A DNA stretch of 64,000 bases. Origin: Taenia hydatigena (Eukaryota > Platyhelminthes > Cestoda > Cyclophyllidea > Taeniidae). The stretch covers positions 20,252,369 to 20,316,368 of the forward strand of contig JADWOT020000005.1 in the NCBI GenBank assembly GCA_036345935.2, in the 5' to 3' direction. Below the pieces are notes generated by a model. It was given only the letters and a program-made list of their open reading frames with translations, ran no database searches and was not told the DNA's origin. This document shows, piece by piece, positions 45,774 through 57,400 of the stretch; position 1 is the stretch's first letter, and each line of letters opens with the position of its first letter. The position numbers were made by a program, and so were the translations under genes.

Positions 45774-48700
45774 ATGAGTTGTTTGTGCAATTGCAAACCT
45801 GACTTAACTTTTAAATCGACACGTAAAGAGAAGGAAGAGGCCCCAATTTTTATGATACGTCTCGAAACAGAAGACGTTGTATTCCCTCCTGTTAATCTCT
45901 ACGCGGATTTTGTTGAATCCTGTAAAAAATATAAGGTTATTGGTGAAGAGGGCAAGCTTACAAGATACATTGTTAATGAAAATTTGGAATATGTGCTTCA
46001 AAAAAGGACAGAAGAGCCTGATAAAGACCGTCCTGATGAGTCGTTCCAGTTAGGTCAGGTCTTGTTTGAAAAAGTTAGCCCAGTTCAGATATTCAATGCT
46101 TCCTAGGGGAATTATTCTCAGGCTCTTGTGCACTTCAAAAATGCTATACTAAGGTCTGATGATCCTCGTGCCAAATACCAAATAGCCGTGATGCTCTTCG
46201 ATGACTTACTTGAGGGTGAAGACATAAAACAGTATGAAAATTCACAGGTAATAAAAGAATTCTACATCACTGGACCAGAGGGCTGCATTTTACATAATGC
46301 AAGGGCTTCTGTCGTTGGATCGAGGTGTCGGTTCACCACTAGGCAATGCTGAACTTGTGGACGCAGCAGCGTTCAACTTGTACTTAGCTTGCCTTCAAGG
46401 CTGGGGGGTTGAACAGTCAGATGAGCTTGCTTTCAAGTGAGTTACTTGCATTGAAACCCACAAACTACGCACGCATTTCCTTCAAAAGTTTGTTTATAAG
46501 ATACGCAGCGAACCTTACTTTCCCACACTTTTAAGTATTTAGCTAATTAGTAGTTTCACGGTCTTGTGGCCCCTCTCTCCCGTTGCAACAGTGAACTACG
46601 AGTTGGCCCACTGAAGCTTTGAACAACTTCTTGCATTTGTAGCAAAGCATTCAGTTATGGAGAAAAAATTTACTGTGGGCATACAGATGGTTCATAGGCA
46701 TGAATAGAAACCCCGAAACCGCAGCAAAGGCATAATCCGCAGTTGGCAGTCTCACTGATCATGCTTGTGCTTTAGTCTTCCTGTGACTTCCGATCCATCA
46801 CAAGACCAGAACAAGGATTGTATAAAGAACGGCATCTAGCCTTTTGATGGTGGACAGTGTTATAGCTCCTGCTCTCCGAGGTCGACTTTGGTGAAGAGTC
46901 AACCTGTGAAGACGATGTAGAATACCTTTCTTAGCGGCCAGTTGAGGCTTATTGAATTTCCTTACCTTTGGCTTTCAACGGTCGCTGTGGGAAAGCCGAA
47001 CATGGAGTGAACGTTATTTTAACCCTTCTTCAGCGAACCTTCGTAGCTTTAGCCATCAACATGCAGGTCTCCGAACCAACCAATCGACGGATTGACAACC
47101 CTTCTTTAATCAAAATCGTCCCCCAAAGCCATACCAAGACGCAACACATTAGGATACTGTGCAATTTGTTTCCCTCTTATTGATGCATTGTTCAACCAAT
47201 AGCCATCCTTACTTTGTGACAATGTGCTACTTAACAGCCGCCACCAGTAGTACCGTTTAATCAGCGCAATGATGTGACTAGTTCGAAATCTATCATCTGC
47301 ATTACCTCGAAAAGATATGTGCATACTACGTATTTCATCTCTACAAAAAAAGTTTCCACTTGGAATGTTAAAAAGCCTAATTCCCCATGTTTCCATCTCT
47401 GCGTTACATGTGTCTCCCCGGCCACCTATTGTCCTTCGCGTGCCCTTCTCTTCACACCTCTCCCACCAAGGGACTCACTTTAACTTGTGAGAAGTAAAAC
47501 CAGATCCGACTAGTTCTGCAAACTAAACCCTAAGCCCCTGTTATAGATACCTTCAATCTGCTGCCATGTATGGAGATACAGACGTCTCTGTGATGGCACA
47601 AACAACAATGGGATACTTCTACTCCTCCACTGACCACATGGATTTGCCCAAGGCGTTCTACTGGCATTCAGAAGCGTGCCAGAATGGCAGTGTGGAGTCA
47701 CAAGGTGAGTTACTGGCAGAGTTCTCAGAAAATAACTATGGACACCCTTCCCTCTCGCAGCTGTACTCGGCGTCTTCCATATGTTCGGTCTTGGGTCAGC
47801 CAGTAAGGACTGGGGTACTGCGCTTAACTGCCTCCGTGATGCCTCTGAGAGGGGCAGTGTTTATGCCACCGGTATGCTCTCCCTCCTCTACTTCCGTCGT
47901 GCCCTGTATACCCTCGCCAGTCGAACGGCCTACTCATTGGTGGGAAACATGGAACTCCGTAATAGTATAATGGTTGACGCTCGAGACGGAGGTGGCGAAA
48001 GTGGGCGAGGCGTTTTTGATATTCAAACGCGACGCTACATACAGCGAGGTCTAACAGTAGCCTGTTTCATCTATGCCACTTGTCTGGATCGTGGATTGGG
48101 GATACAGCAGGATCGAAGAATCGCCAGCACGATGTACTCTCGGGTAAGTAGTCACCAGTCTCTGTCTGCAAAGCTCACGAGATCCGCAATTAGCCAATCA
48201 CCATCCTTGTTGGTCTTCACAGCCAAAAGGAATGAGTTAAATTCAAGCTTAAAACCCATCCTCAAAAGGGGTCATGTAGTGCTCTACTCGATCATAAAAA
48301 AAGCTCTCGTTGGTACCATATGTGCGGGAAGCCCTGATTTTCTTACCTGACCCCAGCGTCACACATACGTGACACGCGATCTCTACCAGTCCACGCTAAT
48401 TGTTTACATCAGTTTGTGCTGCTGAGACTCCAAGTAATAAAATTGGCGTAAGATGGTGGTTTCGATCTCGAGGGGTTGAACGATTTTAGAATCCTCTTTA
48501 TTGGTTAAAATGCAGCATGATAGAGGTCATTCAAACTGAAAGGCCAAGGAATGTCAAATCGGCATACATTTCTCTTCCTCAGTGGTCCGCTTGGCGACTC
48601 CTGTCTTTGAAATCACAACCCTTACGAGTCAGAGCGAGTAATATTTTGATGCCAGAGTCGGTGATAGTGAATCACGTCATCTCTGTAAATTCTCCTTGGA

Positions 48701-51030
48701 GGGAAGAATTCGCTAATTTTGCATTGCTCAGGGCTGGATGATGCTCTACATCGAGTCCACTTTTTTGGGCCAATCGCTGTCTAAATTGTAGAAGTATTTG
48801 CCTAAAAAGGGAGTAGATAAACGGATTGGATTGAGAGCATGGGCAGAGTTGGCGTTTTCCCCTTCAAATCTTCTCGGCCTCGCCTTTTGATTGGTGAAGG
48901 CACAGAGGGGTTTGACCAGTCAAATGGACACCGACATAGCTATCCTCCCCGTAACGTTAGGTAACCTCCAAGTAAACTATTTCCTTTTCCCCAACTAATC
49001 AAGTATGATTTGTCGCTGAAAGTAAAAAAGGGCCGAAAAAACAACACCCTGAACTGTTGATGTGTTGAAGGCATGGTTCCCTACATGGAGATCGCTTTGT
49101 GATTAGTTGGTGTCCATAATTCGACCTATGTGATCAACGCATTGGCACTTTTAAATAGCCTTTACTTTGCACGATTCTAAATTTTAATTTCGGCTTAAAA
49201 TAAGTTTATATTATTAACTGAGATACTTCTGAGCTGCTTTATTGAGCGCGCATGAGATCCTCTAGGGCACAGCGCGTCATAACCAATCAGTGGATGGGAG
49301 TTTGCTCATGAACAAAACAATTCTCGCCTCAAATTTGGCTCTTCCCGGTGGCCTTGTAGTGAATCATGCAAAAGACTCTGTGGAGACTTTTCTCTCTCGT
49401 TCTAACAGTCTTACGGAGTAAGACTTGTGAATACAGAGAAATCTAAAATGCAGTGTTCTCGTCATCTCTTTTTTGGGCGATGGTGAAACATCGAGAGCAG
49501 TTGACACACCTTTGAATGTTGTTGTATCCAACGCCAGTTTTCATCTCACTGGTGGCAAGATGAAATCCCTTCCCCTCCTCCCAGGCGGCAACCCCTCAGA
49601 CAGCCTGAGCATTGTGTGGTGTGTGATGGTGTGTAATGGGGCTCAAACCATCCCTCAAAGCCATTAACACCACCACACCGGATTACTCGTGAATATCAAG
49701 AGAGGTAATCACAACTCACTTCTCCAAAGGACCAAATTCGGAGGCGATTTTTCGGTGCTCCAAACATAGTTGGCGTTGCCTTCAGCAGGAAAACAATTGA
49801 GGTGGTTAATCTGCCGTATTAACTATGAGGATGAGCCCCGAGCAAGACTTAAATGCTGCGACCGCAGTTGAATGAGTTGTTTATTCAGATAGATAGCTAC
49901 TGTTTCGCTTCTTTTTTGAAAAAAATAATGGAAAGTTGAGAGGTGCATCCACCTCTTTATTCCCACTGAAATGCAAAACTCTTCAAGTGGTGTCAAGTAT
50001 CTCCAAGACACATCATCAAGCCTCAGTTTGACCCTAGGATATTAAGGGCAGTTGTCTTATTCTAATATATCTCATGCAACCACCTTAGCAGCGAGAGATC
50101 TTATGCTACTGCGCCCCTGAAGGACTGCTCTTAACCCATTTCAGACGAAAATTCCTCACCACAGATTCGGAGGTACCACAAAACTATAGGCCGCTTGAAG
50201 CGTATTTTTGAGGTGGCGGGAGTGAGGGCGAGTGATACAGGCTGATTTGAGGTAATGCTGAGAAAGCCAACCTTCGTTTTTGACCACTGAGGGGAGGAGG
50301 TGAGGGAAGGAAAAATTGAACATTTGCTCTCGATGATTCTGCTGAGTTAAATTACTAGGCAAACCCTTGCAATATGATTCGGATAAAGATCCTCTACCTC
50401 TTGTAAGTTGCCAAGTCTTCCGTCTCAGGGGAGTAAACAGACTCCACCTATTACGCCTTCTACGGATAGTGAGGAAGAGACTTGAACTTTAGGATGTTAA
50501 GGCGATCTTGACGCTGTTTGGTTGACTACTCTGCTGACACCTTGGAAACTCAAGTCTCCGAATCATGTGCCTTTATTCTAGAGTTGTCAAGCGAACGATC
50601 ATTTTTTATGTATCTGGGAAGGTGACGAAAATTTTGCAGAAAAATAAAAGGCTTTGGAGGCGTCTCACCTCACTGCTCCAGCTTACGTCTAAAGACGTGG
50701 CTTAGAACAACTAGAAAAGGCGAGACGGGTAGAACAGATGGAGGTCGAGAACCCTGCCGAAAAAAGAGGATCATCCATCGTAAGCGTCAACGATCAACCA
50801 ATCCGTCAACCGACCAGTCAACCAATCAGACCGGGCAGGCACGCGCCAGACCACTGTAGACATCAACTAAGCAGCCAAGAGGCTCATCCGTTCAGCCTGT
50901 TCTGTTTTTCCCTTTAGTTCCACTGATAAATTACATTTCTTTGCTTCTTTACCCTCTTGTTTAGTGCGTCAACATCGACCCGACCACTACAAGCCGTCTA
51001 CAAAACATGGTCATCCGTGAGGAGATCTGA
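45774..51030 (+). CDS. LRP2BP: LRP2-binding protein-like Sel1/TPR-repeat protein (401 residues, six exons)
   Basis: LRP2BP is a Sel1-repeat adaptor reported to bind the tail of the endocytic receptor megalin (LRP2). Proposed exons: 45774-46073, 46107-46247, 46279-46436, 47547-47704, 47761-48143 and 50965-51030 (TGA); they sum to exactly 402 codons. Family matches run in order: GQVLFEKGNYSQALVHF, AKYQIAVMLFDD, AAAFNLYLACLQGWGV, AQTTMGYFYSS, KAFYWHSEACQNGSVESQ, ALNCLRDASERGSVYA, YATCLDRGLGI and the short last exon CVNIDP...VIREEI. The first two introns are 33 and 31 bases; later ones are 1,110, 56 and 2,821. The start is the first in-frame ATG; the frame is open a little further up, but only from TTG. 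The roughly 80-residue N terminus is Lys/Glu-rich and less conserved. Confidence 0.9.
46074..46278 (+). other. Two ultra-short introns (33 and 31 bases) in the LRP2BP-like gene
   Basis: Introns 46074-46106 (GTTAGC...CCTAG) and 46248-46278 (GTAATA...ACCAG) are required to remove an in-frame stop and a frame change. Both joins restore residues conserved in LRP2BP: FEKGNYSQAL across the first and AFYIMQ after the second. Both sit at the 5' end of the gene, with the long introns downstream. Confidence 0.85.
48144..50964 (+). other. LRP2BP intron 5 (about 2.8 kb)
   Basis: Lies between donor CGG|GTAAGT and an acceptor with a TTTACCCTCTTGTTTAG tract. A block near 48360-48500 (GTCACACATACGTGACACGCG) loosely resembles 18065-18180 and may be another old repeat. 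No exon or RNA gene was recognised. Confidence 0.5.
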
Positions 51031-51415
51031 GTAAAGCACACAACACCTCTCAAGCAAGCCTCCTTCTCGATGAAAGGTCAAAAGAAAGAGAAAAAAAACA
51101 AACAAGAAAAACTGACCAAAAACGCAGAAAAAGCCAACCTCCCACTTATTCCAGTATGCATGTATTATAAAAAATATACATAATGTGCATTGGCCTATTA
51201 AATGCGCTAAACCACACAGAAAAGACACACGAGCCATACATTAGCGTCTTTGTCCTTCCGTCGACATCACACTTCGTTCTTTCTGTTGTTCCGGGTTTAC
51301 ACGCACCAAGTAGCAATAGTACTATAACTGGAGAAGGGCGTACAAAATGAGGAGCTAGGACGGAAGGAAGGTGAGGAGATACACACACATTTCACAAATA
51401 CAGGGGAAAGCGGGC
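51031..51415. other. Convergent 3' interval between LRP2BP and SUZ12
   Basis: Only 385 bases separate the two stop codons, so the 3' UTRs of opposite strands are close or overlap. No canonical AATAAA was found on either strand in the expected place. Confidence 0.6.
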
Positions 51416-54400
51416 CTAACGGGAGGAGGGTTTCAAGTCATCAAAAGCGCAAATAACTTTGCGCATAAGACTGGGAGCCGCAAGACCGTAGTCGTAGAGA
51501 TTGGCAAGGTGGAGGATGAAGTTGTTGCGAAGATGATGGCAATGTAGGCGGTTACCATAGCGTTGGACAAAAGCGAGGAGGAGGTGGCCCATTTGACTAT
51601 CACTGACAACGGTCTCCGAGGGTCGAATGGAGAGGAGGAAGGCGTTCCAGATCTGCATAAACTCCTTCTCACCCTGGGAAGAAGGGAAGATGCTGGGAGA
51701 ATAAACGAAAGCCATGCATTCAACCACTCTGCACTCAGTCACCAGCCCAACTACTTGTTCATTCGTCCACCCAGCTAATCATCAATTCAGTTATCTAAAC
51801 CCGGTCTCACTTCACTCATGGTCTGAAGCGGAGGGCTGAGTTTCCAGAGAATCAACCGCACGCATTGCAAAGAGATAAAATGCAAACAGAGCTTAAATCT
51901 CAACGATAAGCCTTGGCTTTCGAGAGGACTGGATGATGGAACGACCTCAAGTCATCTTAATTGCTTAATCACTGTAATTAAGGCGATCCATCAGGTGTCG
52001 ACGTATTCTTATTAATTGATCGGCTGGAGTGATTGATATCGCCTCATTAATTCGTAGGCGCCTTCGGCAAATGATCCTTTGCCATACGATTGAATGCCGC
52101 GATTCACTCCGTCTTTGGAAGTAACCTGGAGGAGTGCGTTGGTTGCGGTGAGATGGTCGCTTTCTCCGATGCCTCAGAAAGAGATTGGTTGGCTGACAAC
52201 CAACAACAAAAGCTCTCAGGAAGAATGCCACCTAATTCACATGGTTTATTTTCCAAGACCTCAGCGGAATAGACAATAAAACGGCGTCAGCTTCCAAAGT
52301 GGTAAAAACAAATTCATTGGCAGAAACGGTACCCTGCATATTGGACATAAAAACGGTGGCCGAGGAGTAAAATGGTGAGTTTTGAGACCGCTGCATTATT
52401 ATTGAGGTGTGCGGAGGATGACTCAGATGAGGGGCTTGTAAAGGAGGAGGAAATGGAAAGTGGACAAGACCTTCGGTATAACTTGTGACCTGTGAGGTTT
52501 CGTTAATTGCAAGTTAGTAAAGCGTTAGCATGCATTAGTCTGCCGGTGCGGTTTGCCCACCTCGCTCTCCGCTAGTTTGTACGCAATTTCATGTTACTAA
52601 ATGTCCGGTAAAATCAAATGAATGCGGTCGGAGCTTGCCTGCTCCACAAACCATACCCAATACAGTTCAAAAGGCATGAAAGCCTATCGTTAAACCTGTT
52701 ATTCAGCATCTGGAGAAACTGGAGAATGCGGTGGCATACTGCATTGTCAAAACGGAATTGGGTGATGATTCCTGCGTCACTGTCGAGACTGGCGTGTTGA
52801 GGAGCACATCGGAACTCCTGCTTAAACCTATCAACACTGATCAAACTGTTCGTTTATACATGCATCAGCTGATTTCATTCACATGTATTAGCAATAGGTA
52901 ACAGAAAAAAGTTTACCCTGCACTTCCGCTTTTGCAAATGTTCAGTTTACTCTCAAGTATTCCCTGAATGACCTCCATTTACTCAATATTCCTCTCATCA
53001 CAACTCCAAGACATGAACCGCCTGCTAACTTTCCCTCCATCAATAGTTTGAACTAGCAAAGCAGCCAAGTGGAAGAGCCCTATTCTTGTCCCCACGTGAT
53101 AACAACACATCAAACTCCAAAGTTTACGTATAGAATACAGAAGGCAGAGAGGAGGATAGTGCCGCACTCCCTCAACCAGGTGATAGAATAAGGCAAAATA
53201 CGCACTTTATTGACATCTGTGAACTCCTCCACCTTGCGTTGGTAGTGATCGCGTAGCCATTGTGGCGCATCCTCGTCCTCAGAGTCGCAGTCGTCGAAAG
53301 CTGTCGGTTCGATTGGCTGCAGAGTGGTGGTGTGAAAGTACACCCGCTTGTGACCCACCTCCAATGGACCGGCAGCCGCCACCGCCACTGCCATCGCTGC
53401 AGCTGCCGCAGCTGACATTGAAGCAATCTCTCCGGTGAGCTATGACACATGGAGGAGGTTAATATAACAGTTGCATAAAGACTAGACAAATAACGCTTAA
53501 ACCTCTACCAAGTCTACTCTTCTGTGTGTATTTTATCAGTGTCCTAATGATGTTCCCCTTTATTAAAGATCTCCTTTTCCTTATTGGTTTAATCCATCAG
53601 AATCTCACCAAAGTCTACAGATCAAAACCTATAGAAAACCAGAATAAGAAAAAAGCAAGGAATTCCTCAACAAACTAGGCGCTCTAAGACCCTCTACTAT
53701 TTGCCTACCTCTTGACTTGATCCAGAAAAGCGTTCCACTCCGCGCCAGTAAATGAGTTGACTGAAAGGTAGGCGTTTGAGGGGCTGTCGACGCCGCCGCT
53801 GGAGAAATCGCGAAGTAGCAAGCTTTCTTGCGTCACGAAGATTATTTTCCGCCTCGCCACAGTAGCCCGTCCACCCGCCAACCAGGGGGAGGTGGTGGGG
53901 ATTGCGCGAAGCCGATGTCTCAGTCAGACACACGTCCACCCCATTGTCCGGCGCGCTGGTTGTGCTGGGGCGGTAGGTGCGCGGGACGCAGTCATTGGAA
54001 CCGTCGTAACTCTCGTCCAAGGTCACCTCAAGCACAAGATGGCTAGTCTCGCGTTGCCAGGATCCAGAGAAGCGAAAACGGGGATGACAACAGCGGAGAT
54101 GGGCCATTAAACAGCTGGGATAGACTTTGTCTGGTGGAAAGGCGAGAGGGTAGTCCGTAAATTGACGCAAAGGCGTAAAAGGGAGAATTAAACGTTGGCC
54201 TTGTCCTAGTTTTGACGTCGCTGGAAGTAGTTGCAAGACCCCGTAATCTTTCCACCAGACTAACTAGCAACGTCACTTTTTCCCGGAACCAAAACGATCA
54301 GTCTTCAATGTATGAAGCTGCCGTTGAGCCGACTCTGAGTCCATTCAAGTGAAAAAACCGGTTGTTGGGATTGGAAATAACTTCCATTACCCTGACTCCA

Positions 54401-57400
54401 GGTTAGTGTCTATCTACGGCTGAAGAGGCCATCCCTGACGAAACCAAAACTCAAAGGCATGGATAAAACGAATTCGTCAACAATTCATAAAATTAAGGTA
54501 TCAAGTTGTTGGCGGGAAAGCACAGCTTTTCCGTATGCTGCACATATTTGGCATGCACAAGTTAGGAGAAGCTGACAACGGCTTGATTTGGCAGCACCCC
54601 TTACAGCTTTGACTTTACGCTCTTGGATACTTGGGCCCCATTTCACAGTATTTTTTTCGTTGTCCTCAAAAACGCCGGCTGTTAGGGTCTCCGAGACCAC
54701 GTGGAGCAGCAGCAAGAGGCCATCTGACAAACTGGCACCTATGTGCGACGCGTCAACACAACTCCATGCGGCCACAATGCATTTTAAGCAGACAAAGGAC
54801 ACCACACAGCTGTGGCAACGAGCTGAGGTAGTGGAGTCAGGAATTCGCATGTGACGCCAGTTCTGACAGTCACAGAAGACGGAGAGCAAAGAAGATGGCA
54901 CATTATTTCGCCAAGGTTCAAAGTTCCAGGTAATTTGTTTGATCAGCAATGCAGAGGTAATTTGAGATAAAAGCATCTAATGCAGAGATAGGCAAATTAA
55001 AGGGACAGTCAATTCTGCTGCCGATAGACATCTGTGTGAAGGGATGGCTCCTACAAATCGGACCAGCCTACCACTACCTTCGTCTATAAAAACAAAGGTA
55101 CACTGAAAATATTCCAAGACGACGCATGAGCTTATTAACATGCAAAAACTAGAGGTAAAATAGAACATTCCACTTTACATTAGCGTTTACGCAGCCCTGT
55201 TTAGGAGAAAAGAAAGGTGGCAACCCATCCGTAAATTAAACGCTTTTCTAGTGTAAAGTTCAAAGTTATGAGCAAGTCAAAAGAGAGAACGCGCTATCAA
55301 TGCTATCGCAAAAGGTATTAAATCAGGCCTTTCTGAGCCGTATTTAACTGAAGACTGGTTAGCAGTTGTTAGCAATTCGACTGACGTTGAGGCTAACTTC
55401 ACTGCCTACTTCCAAATCTGCGCCAATCGCTACGCCTTCGCCCTCCCTCTCGATGTGCAATCACTCGAGCTCTATGCTGGGGCAAATAAACGACACAAAT
55501 CCAAAATGCGCATTTTCTTCCAAACTTTTTATGTACACTTTCTAGAAAATAAAGCATATTTCCAAATGAATGCCTTTATCCAAAGGCTAACTGTTGATGA
55601 TAAACAGTTGTCCATCGCTAATGTGCCTACCCATCGTACACCATTGAAGTGGGCTTTCGCATGGATAAAATTCAAGGCTGACTGTCTGACGTTTAGCAGT
55701 GGTCAAGCCAATACCATCACTTTCCAACTGCTTAATGTATTCACAGACACCTCTAAGGGGACGGAACCCTACCTTCCTACTGACTAGACATGCTGACGGA
55801 GATGAATATCACTTGTTCAACTTGAAGGCGCCTTCACTATAGGTTGACAGGTCAGCTGGACTATCGGACGAAAATAGCCACATAACACGATAAGACCTGA
55901 ACAATTGCTACAAAGTCTTGGAAGTGGCATCATGATAAACCAGAAATCTTAGCAAAGATAAATGATCGCCCCACCTAGGGTGAGGTAGAAGGGAACTTAC
56001 CGCCTCGACGACAATCCAGCTTGCACCAGGGACAAATCATGTCTCGAGTTTTCGTCCACTGCAGAATACGTTTCTCATCGCCACCATAAAAGAAGAGATA
56101 GATCACATCAATAGAAGTTGAGGTGGAGCCACAAGAATTGGAATTAGAGCTAAAATTGTTCGACTCCTCTGCCTCCTCCTCAGCCTTCACCGGCTCTCTA
56201 TCGTCCTGGAGTTGGAGCTTGGGGATCTTCGATGGGGGAGGCCCCTCCAACTCCGACAGCAAGCGCTTTAGGGGGTTTCGAGCGCCCTTCACCGGGTCTA
56301 CAAAAAGCAGTTGAAAGTAAGAAAAGAAAGAGAGACCAAATTTGGGTTCATATACTTACGCGGTCTTGGAATAGAGACAGGAAAGGGGGAGAAGGAGGAA
56401 ACAGAATGCCAGATCACGCGGAATCGTAAGTGTGGCCATCTAGAATACTCATCTAGCGCCGCACAAGCAGCACCCTTAGGGAATCTCGGAAAGATTGAGG
56501 AAGAACCCTGGAATCCCACCCGGTGGTCACCATTACCAGCAGTGGGTGTTCCGCCCTCCAGGGCCATAACTGACCTGGAGGGTAGTGAGATCGGTAGAGT
56601 CCTGCACTCCTCCGGTATCGTGATCGGAGCCGCTTGAATGCCCAAACGGAGCTCGTAGATACCCGGAGTAAGCAGGAATGAACTAGCAGTCGATCCGGGC
56701 TCTAGAAGGCATAAGTTAATGAGAAGGTCAGTTCTCCAACTCACCAGGAGTGAAGAAAAGGGGCAACGATGAGGTAGAGTAGACCACCGGGTAAGCGGTC
56801 TGCCCCAGCGGTTCACCCGCTTCTGCGCCATTGATGTGTCGCGCACGACGTCGTTCGATTACATGAACTTCCAGCTCAAGTTGAGCGCTACTGGAGCGTG
56901 AACAGATGGTGGAGATGAGAGCTTCCGTGGGAGGAGCGTTATCCAGAGCTGCGGCGGTGCGTAGCACGTCAACAATACGAAAACGGGCGGAGGGGACAAG
57001 AGGCGGACGGGTAGCGGAAGCAGAGGGTGCTTCACCGTTGCAGCTGCAGGCGACGTCGCGCGAGACGAGGACAAGGGAGTCCAGAGGGCAGAAATTGCGA
57101 CGCCAGGACCAAGCGACGCGAGAGAAGAGATTAACCGATGACTTTATAAAAGAGAACGAGTGATTTGTAGCGCTGTTAGTAAGCCAGTTTTAATAGCCCT
57201 AGAGGAGACCAATTTGGATTTCAAAAATTGAAATTAGCAATAGTTCAGGGAAGTCTTGACGAGGAATATGTTTGGTCTTCATGATAGAGACCATGCTGTT
57301 GATAAAATGAGCCCAAATGACAACGTCTCAGTGGCTGGATTCTCAAGGAAATGAATGCAACGTAGGAACCCACCTCCTTCCTCCTGCCCTAAAATACCCT

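Noticed and set aside
46074..46106. In-frame stop in the LRP2BP-like gene suggesting a pseudogene
   Set aside because: A 33-base GT-AG intron removes it and restores conserved sequence on both sides; a 31-base intron explains the next frame change.
53697..54236. A separate 179-residue minus-strand gene
   Set aside because: Its conserved part is SUZ12 exon 8 (second half of the zinc finger); the upstream part is intron.
56123..57163. Plus-strand frames of 60-108 codons across 56.1-57.2 kb
   Set aside because: They are antisense shadows of SUZ12 exons 5 to 7.
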